Assembly: GCA_018066285.1 (NCBI GenBank)
Contig: JAGHRS010000027.1
Coordinates: 1 to 57,529, forward strand
Reading direction: 5' to 3'
From: Candidatus Treponema caballi
Lineage (GTDB): Bacteria > Spirochaetota > Spirochaetia > Treponematales > Treponemataceae
Length of the DNA: 57,529 nt
Shown piece by piece: positions 1 to 9,464 of this stretch; position 1 is the stretch's first letter, and every line of letters starts with the position of its first letter. A program made the translations under genes and the position numbers. The notes below the pieces were generated by a model. The model searched no databases, was not told the origin of the DNA, and saw only the letters and a program-made list of their open reading frames with translations.

Positions 1-75
1 AACTATAAAAAAGAGAAATTGAGTAAAAAGAGAGAATAGATATGTTGTCAGTATTATATGCGGAAGTAAGTTATA

Positions 76-834
76 TCAGTCTACGTAACTGTTCAAAGCC
101 TCGAGCATTTCAAGACCATGAAAATCGCCCTGATCCGCTGCAAGTTTATAGAGACGGCGGGCTTCATCCTTATCTTTTGGTACTCCACGGCCTTTTTCGT
201 ACATGAGTCCGAGCATTGCCTGTGCATGAGCACAGTTCTGTTCAGCGGCACGGGTAAGCCATCCGAAAGCCTCGTTTTCGTCTTCAGTTACCCCTTCACC
301 CATATCATACATGGTTCCAACCTTGAACTGAGCATCTTCATCTCCCTGATTTGCAGCCAGAAGATACCACTTGAAGGCTTCTGTCTTATTCATTTCGACT
401 TCTTCGCCATAGTAATACATCTGTCCAAGATTGTACTGTGCATCTGAGGATCCTTTTTCTGCGGCTTTCTTATACCATTTCAATGCTTCACTTTTATTCT
501 GTTCAGGGTTATCATCTGAATTAAAAAGAATAGCAAGATTATTCATTGCAAGAATAGAGCCCTTTTCAGCTCCTTCCTTAAACAGTTTGAATGCTTTCTT
601 CAAATCTTTTTTGCATCCACAACCATGCATGTAATGCCACCCTAACCGGCCCATTCCATCCGCATAGCCCTGATCTGCAGATTTTTTTGCCCAACTGAAA
701 GAAATTTCGTATATCTCTTTATCCTGATATTTTCCACTAAGATAAAACTGAATCATTGGATCGTGATCTTTTTTTTCTTTTTCGCTGAGTTCATCAAGTG
801 AGAATTCTTTGTGTTTAAGGTTTTCCGCAGTCAT
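76..834 (-). CDS. Sel1-repeat (SLR) protein
   Basis: The 252-residue protein is built of about five tandem Sel1-like repeats of about 36 residues from residue 50 onward. Recurrent signatures are the ALKWYKKAAEKG and AFKWYLLAANQG type, followed by DAQ and a YYYGEEV/YDMGEGV turn. Sel1 repeats form alpha-solenoids that bind other proteins; the partner cannot be deduced. There is no signal peptide or membrane segment, so it is probably cytoplasmic. An AAGGTGA Shine-Dalgarno lies about 5 nt before the ATG, which supports this start. The gene is monocistronic here, separated from the flagellar operon by that operon's terminator. The family call is firm; the function is unknown. Confidence 0.9.
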   Translation of the reverse strand: MTAENLKHKEFSLDELSEKEKKDHDPMIQFYLSGKYQDKEIYEISFSWAKKSADQGYADGMGRLGWHYMHGCGCKKDLKKAFKLFKEGAEKGSILAMNNLAILFNSDDNPEQNKSEALKWYKKAAEKGSSDAQYNLGQMYYYGEEVEMNKTEAFKWYLLAANQGDEDAQFKVGTMYDMGEGVTEDENEAFGWLTRAAEQNCAHAQAMLGLMYEKGRGVPKDKDEARRLYKLAADQGDFHGLEMLEALNSYVD

Positions 835-874
835 GTATCACCTTTTATATGTTCTTACAGAAAGTTACATATGT

Positions 875-880
875 ATTATA
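875..880 (-). promoter_or_regulatory. -10-like box for the Sel1 gene
   Basis: A perfect TATAAT on the minus strand lies about 40 nt before the Sel1 gene start, downstream of the flgE terminator. No convincing -35 hexamer sits at normal spacing; the upstream stretch is A-rich. It could be a weak or activator-dependent promoter. Confidence 0.35.
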
Positions 881-939
881 ACACGCACTTTTTTTTAAAT
901 CTTTATTTTCGTATAAAAAATGGGATAAAAATACAAAAA

Positions 940-967
940 AAAGCCCTGTTTTAACAAACAGGGCTTT
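940..967 (-). terminator. Rho-independent terminator after flgE
   Basis: A perfect 12-bp stem (AAAGCCCTGTTT, loop TAAC, AAACAGGGCTTT) is followed on the minus strand by an eight-T run. It lies about 30 nt past the flgE stop and closes the hook operon. The plus strand also has a short T-rich tail, so it may act weakly in both directions. Confidence 0.92.
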
Positions 968-998
968 CATTTTTCCGGTTTTTTACCGGATTATGTCA

Positions 999-2390
999 TT
1001 AGCGCTTCAGGTTAAGGACTGTATCAAGCAGCGTATCAGCTGTCTGAATTGTCTTTGAGTTAGCCTGGAAACCACGCTGAGTTACAATCATGTCTGTCAG
1101 CTGCTCTGTAAGGTCAACGTTTGACATTTCAAGAGCACCGGCAAGCAGTGTACCCTTTCCGGCAATACCGCTTGAGCTGATGTTGGCAAGACCTGAGTTA
1201 TTTGACTGGGAATATGTATTGTCACCTGCTTTCTCAAGACCGTTCTGGTTGCTGAAAGAAGCCATTGCAATCTGTCCGAGTGCACGAGATGTACCGTTTG
1301 AATAAACACCGGTGATGATACCGCTTGCATCAATCTTGAAGTTATCAAGATAGCCCATCTTGTAACCGTCCTGAGAGAAAGCCTTTGTTGAGCTTGATGC
1401 AGCGCACTGGGTAATTGAGTTCTTCATTGAACCAACTGTACCAACGTTGATGTTCATGACCTGGCGTGCCGGGTTTCCATCTTCATCAGGATTTGCTCCA
1501 GGAACTGTCCATGAACACTGTACTGAAATCTCACCTTCAGGATTTGAAACGTTTCCAGCTGAGTCAGTTACACTTGCAATGCGTCCCAGGTTATCAAATG
1601 TTACTGTAAATGTATTCTGAGTTCCGTCTGTTGTTCCAAGGCCAACGCGAGTCTGTGTTTCAGCAGCATTCTCAATGTCAACGTTTACTGTTGCAGTCCA
1701 CTGGTTGTCTGTATCAGGAACACGTGTGAAAGAAACTGACAGCATATGTTCGTTACCGAAACTGTCGTAAATCTTTGTTTCTGTTCCCCATGTTGCCTTT
1801 GCAACATCCGCATCAGAAGCACCTTCTGCAATGATTGGAGTGCTCTTATTAAGGTTACATGCGAAATCTACATTGGTTGTTGCTTTTGCAGGATCTTTTC
1901 CGCCAACCGGGATAATCAGGTCTTCTACAGAACTTGCTGTATTGATGACCTGTTCTCCGTTTAGTTCCTGAGCCATCCAGCCCTGTACGCGCATACCATT
2001 AGCAGGATTAACAAGTGTTCCATCCTGGTCAACACCGAAGTTACCATTACGTGTATAGAATGTCTCATCGCCGCTCTTCATGACAAAGAAACCGTTACCC
2101 TGAATGGCAAGGTCTGTTGAAACACCAGTTGACTGTAAGTTACCCTGATTGAAGATTGTATCAATGGAAGCGATTGTCATTCCAAGGCCGACTTCCTTAG
2201 GGTTTACACCACCGACTTCATCAGTTGGGGCTGCAGCACCTGCTGTCTGCTGTGAAATCATATCCTGAAAATTAACACGGCCTCTCTTGAAACCTGTTGT
2301 GTTGACATTAGAAACGTTGTTACCAATAACATCCATTCTTGTCTGATGGTTCTGCATGCCTGAAACGCCTGCATAAAGTGATCTCATCAT
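999..2390 (-). CDS. flgE: Flagellar hook protein FlgE
   Basis: This is the hook subunit of the periplasmic flagellum, joining motor-rod to filament. The 463-residue protein has the conserved N-terminal [15 protein letters not shown] segment, the [18 protein letters not shown] motif, and a C-terminal D0 helix with [21 protein letters not shown]. Counting from the first Met of the Met-Met start, Lys is at 165 and Cys at 178 (VDFAC). These are the positions known to form the self-catalysed lysinoalanine cross-link in T. denticola FlgE. AAGGGG lies 8 nt before the first ATG. It is the last gene of flbB-fliK-flgD-flgE, 15 nt after flgD. Confidence 0.97.
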   Translation of the reverse strand: MMRSLYAGVSGMQNHQTRMDVIGNNVSNVNTTGFKRGRVNFQDMISQQTAGAAAPTDEVGGVNPKEVGLGMTIASIDTIFNQGNLQSTGVSTDLAIQGNGFFVMKSGDETFYTRNGNFGVDQDGTLVNPANGMRVQGWMAQELNGEQVINTASSVEDLIIPVGGKDPAKATTNVDFACNLNKSTPIIAEGASDADVAKATWGTETKIYDSFGNEHMLSVSFTRVPDTDNQWTATVNVDIENAAETQTRVGLGTTDGTQNTFTVTFDNLGRIASVTDSAGNVSNPEGEISVQCSWTVPGANPDEDGNPARQVMNINVGTVGSMKNSITQCAASSSTKAFSQDGYKMGYLDNFKIDASGIITGVYSNGTSRALGQIAMASFSNQNGLEKAGDNTYSQSNNSGLANISSSGIAGKGTLLAGALEMSNVDLTEQLTDMIVTQRGFQANSKTIQTADTLLDTVLNLKR

Positions 2391-2405
2391 AATCGTTACC
2401 CCTTT

Positions 2406-2849
2406 TTAGTCTGCGTAAACCTTAGTTATCTGATCCATGCTGTAGAGCATGCCGTTAATCTGTACTGACGGATTTGTTCCGCGTGTGGCAGCTTCAACCT
2501 GACCTGTCATAATCTGACCGTTCAGATCAACTTCAACAGTTCTGCCGATGACGTTTGATGCTTCTGAAGCTGTAAGCATGTTGGCAAGTTCAGTAAAGCT
2601 TGTTGCCATGTTTGTCATCTGTTCCAGTGATGAGAACTGAGCCATCTGTGCGATAAACTCTGTATTCTCCATAGGACTTGTAGGATCCTGATTTGAAAGC
2701 TGTGTAATGAGCAGCTTTAAGAAATCATCCTTTCCAAGTGACTGGTTCGTTGCCTTTCCAGCTTCTGCAAGATTCTTTGAGTTCTGCAGATTTACAGCAT
2801 TCTGTACTGCAATCTGATCCTGTACACTCATCGTTGTATCAATCGCCAT
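2406..2849 (-). CDS. flgD: Flagellar hook capping/assembly protein FlgD
   Basis: FlgD is the scaffold cap on which FlgE subunits polymerise. The 147-residue protein has the diagnostic N-terminal block: LGKDDFLKLLITQLSNQDP, then PMENTEFIAQMAQFSSLEQMTN. A shortened C-terminal region (VGRTVEVD, then a small beta segment) follows. It is shorter than enterobacterial FlgD (about 230 residues), as is common in spirochaetes. The reading frame opens at a TTG one codon upstream, but the ATG giving MAIDTTMS is preferred because AGGGGAAG sits about 6 nt before it. It lies between fliK (19 nt away) and flgE. Confidence 0.95.
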   Translation of the reverse strand: MAIDTTMSVQDQIAVQNAVNLQNSKNLAEAGKATNQSLGKDDFLKLLITQLSNQDPTSPMENTEFIAQMAQFSSLEQMTNMATSFTELANMLTASEASNVIGRTVEVDLNGQIMTGQVEAATRGTNPSVQINGMLYSMDQITKVYAD

Positions 2850-2868
2850 CAACTTCCCCTGTCTCCCG

Positions 2869-4365
2869 TTATGCTACGAGATTGATATGTGTATTTTCGG
2901 CATAGTATTCAGGAACTGAATCAGGAATGTTATCCTCATATGTTGTTCCATAATACTGTAATCCGAACTGGTTCTGCGAACCGTTATCAGCGGAATTCTG
3001 ACCTTGGCTGCCGTTACTGTCTCCAGCTCCTGCCCATGCCAGGTCGAATCCGCAGGCGTCAAAACCGCTTGCAACGAATGCATTCCGTATGTCTTCAAGA
3101 CTCTGCTTAAAGGCATCGTATGCTTCTTTACTTGCAACTACAATCTTGCCTGTAATCTGATTATCGGATAATTCAAGTTTGACCTTAACATTTCCAAACT
3201 CTTCTGGACGCAAAATAAGGTTGATTGAACCTTTTTTGTTATCCTGCAAGATGATAGAACCTGTCTTTACCAGATCATCCTTTGAAGCTGCCAGTGAATT
3301 GTTCAGCATTAGAGAGAAATCTGCTTTTGAATATCCAGCTTCAAGTGAACCGTTCGCATCTGAACCTGCAGCCTGAACAGGAAGCGTCATGACCATTTCT
3401 GCAGATGTACCGTCAGCGTTGATTGTTGTCGTTGTATTAAGCGCAACGTCTGCAGGTTCTGCATGAGTACGCTCATCTATGATCTCAATCCTGTTTTCCT
3501 GCTGAGCAGAACCGTCTGCTTTAGCCTGAACAGCAGCGAGGCTCGCATTTCCAGCATCAAAAGCTGTCTGCTGAACTTTTGCTGCAGCATCATCTGCCTT
3601 TACAAGCTGAACAGCTTCCTTACCATCTGAAAGTTCAGTCTTTTTCTTTGTCTTCTTATCTGATGAAAGCTCTTTATCTTCAACTTTTTCAGACGCATCA
3701 GTCTCTGTTTCTGTTTCAGCAAGTGCATCTGTTCCTGTAACTGGTTTTGTTTCAAGATGTGAAGCAAGGGCGTTTTTATCAGCCGTCGTGATATCCTCAA
3801 GAGATGATGCATCAAGACCATCAGCAGAAGTATTAATAGAAGAAAGACCTTTTTCGGTTGCTGTTCCTCCGTTTCCTGCATCAGTAATCTCTTCTGCGTC
3901 CGGCATGGTAAGACATGCTTTTTCCGCAGCATCTTCAGCATTCACCAAATCCTCAACAGCAACAGCATCTTCAGTTTTTACAGTGAAAGAGTCAATTTCA
4001 GCATCTGCCTTTTCAATATCAAAGGAAACATCCTTCTCTTCTGGCTGAGCTTTGTCTTCACTCTTCACTTCATCATTTGATTCTGTTTTCTGAGCACGTT
4101 CATCCGTTTTGCCATTACGGACAGACATGTCTTCACGAGGCTCATTCTCTTTTTTTGAAGGAGCTTCCGTTTTTGGTGAGGCATCTTGAGGTTTCTGTGT
4201 GTTTTTTCCTTCCGTGGAGTATGTTTTGTCTGCGTGCTCCAGCATGGAGCTGAACGACATTTCACCCTGCGGCATTTTGCTCATTCCTTGAGCCTTGCCC
4301 GGCTGGACATTCAGCAGATTAAGCAGAATATCCTGCTGTGCAGAGTGAAGGTTCATTGCCTGCAT
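2869..4365 (-). CDS. fliK: Flagellar hook-length control protein, FliK-like
   Basis: This is the secreted molecular ruler that sets hook length and switches export specificity. The C-terminal third (about residues 375-460) matches the Flg_hook domain: INLILRPEEFGNVKVKLEL, then a helix with a KQSLEDIRNAF core. The central 300 residues are Glu/Asp/Lys/Ala-rich and disordered-looking, typical of FliK-family rulers. The first ATG (at 4371) directly abuts GGAGGT. The second, two codons in (MQAMNLHS), has about 7 nt spacing and is preferred. Position and order match the spirochaetal fliK (called flbC in Borrelia) between flbB and flgD. The domain call is solid; the linker is poorly conserved by nature. 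Confidence 0.88.
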   Translation of the reverse strand: MQAMNLHSAQQDILLNLLNVQPGKAQGMSKMPQGEMSFSSMLEHADKTYSTEGKNTQKPQDASPKTEAPSKKENEPREDMSVRNGKTDERAQKTESNDEVKSEDKAQPEEKDVSFDIEKADAEIDSFTVKTEDAVAVEDLVNAEDAAEKACLTMPDAEEITDAGNGGTATEKGLSSINTSADGLDASSLEDITTADKNALASHLETKPVTGTDALAETETETDASEKVEDKELSSDKKTKKKTELSDGKEAVQLVKADDAAAKVQQTAFDAGNASLAAVQAKADGSAQQENRIEIIDERTHAEPADVALNTTTTINADGTSAEMVMTLPVQAAGSDANGSLEAGYSKADFSLMLNNSLAASKDDLVKTGSIILQDNKKGSINLILRPEEFGNVKVKLELSDNQITGKIVVASKEAYDAFKQSLEDIRNAFVASGFDACGFDLAWAGAGDSNGSQGQNSADNGSQNQFGLQYYGTTYEDNIPDSVPEYYAENTHINLVA

Positions 4366-4407
4366 CGGCATACCTCCGATGTAAACACCGGAAGTACTGT
4401 GTGCAGG

Positions 4408-5037
4408 TTAATCCAGACTTAAGGGTTTGCTTGCCATCTTTGTAGAGATTTCAGCAGCCCGTTCGGCAGGCATTAACTGCAGCCAGTAGGAAACCATGGA
4501 AGAACCGCCTTCTGCTTCGGCAATCTCATCTACCTTACGCAGTGTGTCAATTACATCCTGAATATCCATCTGAAGCAGTATTGCAACGGCATTATCCGGC
4601 GGCATGGCGTTCAAATTCCGTGCATTCTTCTCGATATTTACATTTCTATCATCGTACTTTTTCTGGACATTGTTGAATGTTTTTTCGCGTTCTTCCTGAG
4701 AAATCCGTCTGTCTTCAAGTTCCTGCGTAATCTGCGTAATCTGAGCTTCCTGAACAGATATGTCGGCTTCACGATGGTCGAGTTCTTCTGAACGCAGGGC
4801 CAGTTCCTCAAGACGTTTTCCGAATCTGTCTTCATCCAGATCAATTTCAAGCAGCTTGTCTACAGAGGAAACAGTTTCTGATACGTGGGCTTCAAGACCC
4901 AGCATCTGATATACGGGATTAAAAAGAGTTTTAGCGCTGATGACTCCGAGATAATCAAACCAGAGGAGTCCTAAAAAGGTAAGGATGATGACGAGTAATA
5001 AAAGAACTATTGTTTTCCCTACGTTTTTTACTTTCAT
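4408..5037 (-). CDS. flbB: Periplasmic-flagellar collar protein FlbB-like
   Basis: The 209-residue protein has one N-terminal membrane anchor (about residues 8-28, TIVLLLLVIILTFLGLLWF) and a long coiled coil (about 65-140, rich in Glu/Gln/Arg). It ends in a C-terminal MgtE-N-like helical segment (NAMPPDNAVAILLQMDIQDV). In spirochaetes FlbB is a base protein of the motor collar, and flbB immediately precedes fliK, flgD and flgE, as here. GGGAGGCGG precedes the ATG. The first-gene position and a promoter in the 63-nt gap upstream support it as the start of the hook transcription unit. The name rests on architecture plus synteny. Confidence 0.85.
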   Translation of the reverse strand: MKVKNVGKTIVLLLLVIILTFLGLLWFDYLGVISAKTLFNPVYQMLGLEAHVSETVSSVDKLLEIDLDEDRFGKRLEELALRSEELDHREADISVQEAQITQITQELEDRRISQEEREKTFNNVQKKYDDRNVNIEKNARNLNAMPPDNAVAILLQMDIQDVIDTLRKVDEIAEAEGGSSMVSYWLQLMPAERAAEISTKMASKPLSLD

Positions 5038-5056
5038 ATCCGCCTCCCGTAATTTC

Positions 5057-5085
5057 AGTATATCGTTAAATCTCTATAAAGTAAA
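5057..5085 (-). promoter_or_regulatory. Sigma-70-type promoter for flbB-fliK-flgD-flgE
   Basis: On the minus strand, TTTACT (5080-5085), a 17-nt spacer and TATACT (5057-5062) lie about 20 nt before the flbB ATG, inside the only long gap of this gene run. No sigma-28 consensus was seen. Hook genes could therefore be expressed independently of the upstream genes. Confidence 0.55.
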
Positions 5086-5100
5086 CAATAACTTATCTAC

Positions 5101-8100
5101 TTAAAAATTCCATATTCCGAGGATTGATACTTCGTACTTTTTATCGCTGCTGTCGTTCAAAATATAGTACCTCCCGTTTATTCCAAGATTGAACTGCAGT
5201 GAATACAGGCTTTCTACATCAGGAGTCATTACAAAGTTCAATCCGGCGCTTACTGCTTCATATGCAGGATAATCATAAAAGCCATTCAGAATGTTCTTCA
5301 GATTGAATATGCTGAACGAATTAAATGAATAGCCGGAAGGTGTACCGTTTGCAAAAGTCCAGCCGGCATTTACCGTAAAACGGTTACAGTACAGCGGGAT
5401 AAGAGGAAGGCCTCTCTGGATTTCAGCTGAAAAAAGCGTAATGTCAGCATCTGCTGTAAGAAGATTTGTCGGTGTATCAAGGAGAGAGGCAGAGAAGCTC
5501 ACCGGCAGATTATATGTAAGGTTCTGTCTGTATGGAAGCGGCAGAAGACGAGCCAGCTTAAAGCCTCCTGACAGACCTATTCCACCATACGTCTGTTCGT
5601 CGTATTTCTTTAATCCCGTCTTAACATCAAGTGTAATATTGTTTGTGATAAGATATTGATAAAAGAAATTCGTTCCAAGATTGAAACCTGAAACTGCCAG
5701 GGCACTCATTCCCTTTTTTCTGTACTTTCCGTATTGTAAAGACAAGCTGTCAGTTATAGCATATCGTAACTGATGTTCATTATCTTTTCCAAGTTTCGGA
5801 TCGTGAGTCCAGTCGTATACGGATGTACCATTTGCCAGAGTCAGGGTCTCACCGGAATCAGACAGCGGCAGTTTCTCGCCCAAAGCAAGGCGGGCATTAA
5901 GCTCATTGACATCTGCATATTCGTTAAAGGTAATTTTTCCAGCTATATCCCATAGGAAAGTTCCGCCATTCAACTGTGATGAATCACCGAAAAACGTTCC
6001 ATACAGTTCAACTGGATTCATTACAACTGACCCTTCATATGAAGCCATATCAAGCTGTCCACCTGCAGAAACCTCAAAATTAACCTTTCCGTCAGGAGTC
6101 TGAGTCCAGATGGTGGCTCCGATACCTCCCAAACTTACGTTTGTTGAAAAAGAAGAGGTAATTATGCCTGGGATTGGGAACAATACTCCCTTTGTCATAT
6201 AGGAAACCGGATGGTATTCTTCAATTTCAAAAGTGGCAGAAAGCGCTGCTTTTCCGGCTTCAGACTGAACAGGTTCTTCAAAAGCCATCTCTAAAGAAGA
6301 CGTCATTTCTGTATTCTGCAGGGCATAGCAGCGTACAGTGTCGCTTTCATACTCTTTTGAAATGCTGTAGACTTTCCCGCTTTCAGAAACAGCCGGATAG
6401 TGAGTTCCACCTGAAAAGGCCTTTTTCTGGAATGAAAGCTCAGCCTTATCTCCGTTTATTCTGATGACAGCAAGACGTGAAAGCGCACCTGGCTCAGTAT
6501 CAGAGCCTGCGTTCATGCTTTTTGAGGATACCGCTGTATAAAGCGTAAGTACAGAGTCCGTTCCTTCTGAAGATGATAAGCCAATAGGAACAGTATTATC
6601 AGGGAACCGCCAGCTGGAAAGGTTTCCGTCTGTACCGGCAATTGAAAGATACCATACTCCGTCAGTTTTTCGTAAACACGCAGCACCACCTTTCACAGGA
6701 GCAGTATCGTAAATTTCATCAAAAACAGGAAGTTCCATGCGGAAAAGAGGGTCTGGAACAGCAGAATCTGCATTCAAGACGTCATCAAGAAGATACGTGG
6801 AAACAAATGTGTAACTTGCTGCTGATTCAAGACACATGACGTACTGCTTTCCATCAGCGCCCGTTGTAATTACAGCATTCCGGGAGTAAGGAATCTCTGC
6901 CCCGCAGAAACTGCCGCCCTCCATATCAAAAATACGTACCGAATATGCTTCGTCCGTTCCCGTCATGTAACCACTGACGGCAAGCAGCAGACCGTCATCT
7001 GAGAAACTGAGCTGATTTGGCGCGCCATAGCATGAGAAAAGCTCATCATCTTCACGCTTTCCCGGATCATCGAGCCCAATATAGCGTACAGAGCAAGAGT
7101 TTCTCGTATAGACAATACCCTTTTCTTTTCCAGATCTTAATGCAAGTGAAGCGAAACGAGCTTCTTCATCAAGAGAGGAACGTTTATCTTCAGATTCTGT
7201 TTCAGGAACAGGAACCGTTGCAGAAAAAAGCTCCCATGCATCATCGAGCCTCATACCATACACTTGTTTAAAAATGCCGGTGAAACCTGAAAGATGTAAT
7301 GAACTGCATTCTTTCCAGAAATCTGCATACGTACTCATTCCGTATTCATTTTGAAGCCATGCGTTGAAAGCTCCTCCGAAAATGTAGGAAGCAGTCTGAC
7401 CGGGGTATATGTCGCGTGCACCTGAAATATCACGCCAGTCAGGGAAGTTACCTTCAAGCTTTGCCTGAACGACTGGTGACATGGCTTCACCGCTGTTTAC
7501 ACGTCCCTCGCCTTCCCGGCTTTCCATTGAAACCGTAGCGCCTTCTATAAAGAAAAGCTTTGAGTTCAGCAGGAATGGTATTGAGTAAAAATCACCAAAT
7601 AGACTTGCCTTGTTTTTTCCATCCTTGTGGATATTGGAAGTAACGGCATGAACAAGTTCGTGATAGAAAGTATTTATTATCGTTTCAGACTCAACTGCGA
7701 GAGACGCTGAAGTATTAGGCGTATCAAGCAGCATGATGTGATTGTATGGAGACGATGTAAAATATGCGTTGAAAACCTGGGTTTCCGGCTTTATTACAAT
7801 GGGGAAATGCAGCCATGTTTCTGTTTCAAATTCCGCAGCAGCCTTTTCATACAGTTCATCAACGCGGGAAGCAAGAAGACGCGCTGTAATTTCTGACTGA
7901 GAAGGGAAAATGATATCAAAGTATTTTGTTTTAATTACGTTGTCATACGTGACTGTTTTATCGCGCAGTAAAAGCGCTTCCAGAGCGCCATCAGACAATC
8001 CTTCTGTTGCTGGTGTAACAGGTAACTGGTCGTCCTTTTTCCCGGATGCGAAAATGCTAACTGTCAGAAGAATCAGTGCGAAAAAAACGAAAAGCCGTTT

Positions 8101-8112
8101 AGCGCTCCTCAT
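5101..8112 (-). CDS. Predicted outer-membrane gluzincin metalloprotease with propeller and beta-barrel domains
   Basis: The 1003-residue protein has a signal peptide (about 1-23, ending IFASG). A peptidase-like domain follows with HELVH at 151-155 and FIEGATVSME from 188, giving HExxH plus a downstream Glu (about 190), a gluzincin zinc site. Residues about 310-640 have the periodic GKQYVMC/DGVWYLS pattern of a beta-propeller. The last about 320 residues alternate aromatic and hydrophobic strands with turns and end in a terminal Phe (ILGIWNF), typical of an outer-membrane barrel. I infer a protease tethered to the outer membrane; which side it faces is unknown. Its ATG overlaps the hexokinase stop (ATGA), so the two are translationally coupled. 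I do not recognise a named family for the whole protein. Confidence 0.72.
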   Translation of the reverse strand: MRSAKRLFVFFALILLTVSIFASGKKDDQLPVTPATEGLSDGALEALLLRDKTVTYDNVIKTKYFDIIFPSQSEITARLLASRVDELYEKAAAEFETETWLHFPIVIKPETQVFNAYFTSSPYNHIMLLDTPNTSASLAVESETIINTFYHELVHAVTSNIHKDGKNKASLFGDFYSIPFLLNSKLFFIEGATVSMESREGEGRVNSGEAMSPVVQAKLEGNFPDWRDISGARDIYPGQTASYIFGGAFNAWLQNEYGMSTYADFWKECSSLHLSGFTGIFKQVYGMRLDDAWELFSATVPVPETESEDKRSSLDEEARFASLALRSGKEKGIVYTRNSCSVRYIGLDDPGKREDDELFSCYGAPNQLSFSDDGLLLAVSGYMTGTDEAYSVRIFDMEGGSFCGAEIPYSRNAVITTGADGKQYVMCLESAASYTFVSTYLLDDVLNADSAVPDPLFRMELPVFDEIYDTAPVKGGAACLRKTDGVWYLSIAGTDGNLSSWRFPDNTVPIGLSSSEGTDSVLTLYTAVSSKSMNAGSDTEPGALSRLAVIRINGDKAELSFQKKAFSGGTHYPAVSESGKVYSISKEYESDTVRCYALQNTEMTSSLEMAFEEPVQSEAGKAALSATFEIEEYHPVSYMTKGVLFPIPGIITSSFSTNVSLGGIGATIWTQTPDGKVNFEVSAGGQLDMASYEGSVVMNPVELYGTFFGDSSQLNGGTFLWDIAGKITFNEYADVNELNARLALGEKLPLSDSGETLTLANGTSVYDWTHDPKLGKDNEHQLRYAITDSLSLQYGKYRKKGMSALAVSGFNLGTNFFYQYLITNNITLDVKTGLKKYDEQTYGGIGLSGGFKLARLLPLPYRQNLTYNLPVSFSASLLDTPTNLLTADADITLFSAEIQRGLPLIPLYCNRFTVNAGWTFANGTPSGYSFNSFSIFNLKNILNGFYDYPAYEAVSAGLNFVMTPDVESLYSLQFNLGINGRYYILNDSSDKKYEVSILGIWNF

Positions 8113-9458
8113 TTTTCAGCACCGGCAACTGCCGCCCCCAGGGTAATGTCATTCTCTACAGAAAGCAGTTCATAGTACAAGTGTCGCTGAGAGATGAGGA
8201 CATCGTTCAGATAGCCGGTAAAACGCTGCATGAGGTTATGTGTCTTGTAGAATGTAGTTCCGTTGCAGACAACACCTACAGGCAGGGCTGCGCTTGTTCC
8301 CTTTCCACTCTTGATGACTGCAGCTGCAATAAGTGCAGCAGAAAGGCGTGCAGAACGCTCTACAAAGGCATCAAGAATAGTGAAAATAGTATCTGCATCT
8401 GCCTGGGTTCCCTTTGCGGCAATTGAACCGTAGACAGTCTCAGCATTTCGCGGAGCAAAGAAGAACATATCCATATCCTTTGTCTCAGCCTTATCAAGAG
8501 CTTTCAGCGCCTTTGCGACAGGTTCGCTGAAAAGGCCCTCTTCTGCAGCCTGCTTAAGCGCAATAAGGGCAACAGGTCCAAGGTATGCACCAGAACACTG
8601 CTTTTCCATGTAGTACAGACCCGGTGTGTTTGTTGTCCTGTCGAAATCGCGGTCAAAGTCAGAACGCTGCAGCTTGTTGAAGCGGCCTGATTCGCATACG
8701 ACAATCTGTTCAGAAGGTGCACTGTTACCGGCAGAATCTTTCATGCCTGCAATCTTTCCGATTGGCTCTGATTCAATGTATGCGGTGTTCATACCTGTTC
8801 CCAGAATGAAGCCGACATATGAGCTGAATGCACGGCCGCCGGTTGCTGTTGAGGCACCTGCAAGCAGTGCTGCGGTTGTATCATTAAGAAGCGTAATCTT
8901 TTTCGGGCGGTTCCAGCCACGTTTTACGAGCGCATCAGAAAGGCAGGCACCTACCATAGTTCCTTCTACGGCCTTAGCCTTAATCTCTTTTGAGAACTTA
9001 AGGACACGTCCGTCTCCATCAGGAGTAATCTCCATGGCATATGAGAAGCAGAAACCTATGCGGTCTGCCTTATTCTTGAGATGGTCAAGATTCGCTGCGA
9101 CAGCATCGTAGAACTCGTCTTTGCCAAGTTCTTTTCCAATACCAGGCATACTTGTCTTCTCAAGCTCAGAAATCTCTGCTTTTCCCGCAGCATCGAATGT
9201 AACGAGACATGAACGGAAGTTTGTCCCACCAGCATCAATGACGATGATTTTCTGGTTTTTAGGAGCTTCTTTTGGAGGCAGACCCCATGTCGGAATCATA
9301 TCTTCAGCACCAGCCATTGAATCAAGGTCGCCAATACCGTTTGCAAGGCTTTCCTTCATATCATACAGAAGGCCTTCCACGACAGTATTGATGTCATATC
9401 CTGCAGCTGAAAAACCATGTCTGTTGAGAAATGCAGTTACATTCTGATATACGCTCAT
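8109..9458 (-). CDS. hxk: Hexokinase (eukaryote-like type)
   Basis: It phosphorylates glucose and other hexoses with ATP in the cytoplasm, the first glycolytic step. The 449-residue length and the motifs fit the hexokinase family rather than bacterial glucokinase: DAGGTNFRSCLV (phosphate-1), a small-domain GFCFSYAME segment, LLNDTTAALLAG (phosphate-2 with the catalytic Asp) and GFILGTGMNTAYIE. A C-terminal adenosine-binding stretch with GVVCNGTTF follows. Treponemes are known to encode this type. An AGGAGA site inside the end of the upstream gene precedes the ATG. It lies 6 nt after the exported-protein gene and overlaps the protease-barrel gene by 4 nt, an odd operon context for a glycolytic enzyme. 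Confidence 0.93.
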   Translation of the reverse strand: MSVYQNVTAFLNRHGFSAAGYDINTVVEGLLYDMKESLANGIGDLDSMAGAEDMIPTWGLPPKEAPKNQKIIVIDAGGTNFRSCLVTFDAAGKAEISELEKTSMPGIGKELGKDEFYDAVAANLDHLKNKADRIGFCFSYAMEITPDGDGRVLKFSKEIKAKAVEGTMVGACLSDALVKRGWNRPKKITLLNDTTAALLAGASTATGGRAFSSYVGFILGTGMNTAYIESEPIGKIAGMKDSAGNSAPSEQIVVCESGRFNKLQRSDFDRDFDRTTNTPGLYYMEKQCSGAYLGPVALIALKQAAEEGLFSEPVAKALKALDKAETKDMDMFFFAPRNAETVYGSIAAKGTQADADTIFTILDAFVERSARLSAALIAAAVIKSGKGTSAALPVGVVCNGTTFYKTHNLMQRFTGYLNDVLISQRHLYYELLSVENDITLGAAVAGAEK

Positions 9459-9464
9459 TTTTTA

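Noticed and set aside
8626-9111. A 161-residue plus-strand open frame inside hexokinase
   Set aside because: It lies fully antisense to conserved hexokinase motifs and shows no recognisable domain or start signal.
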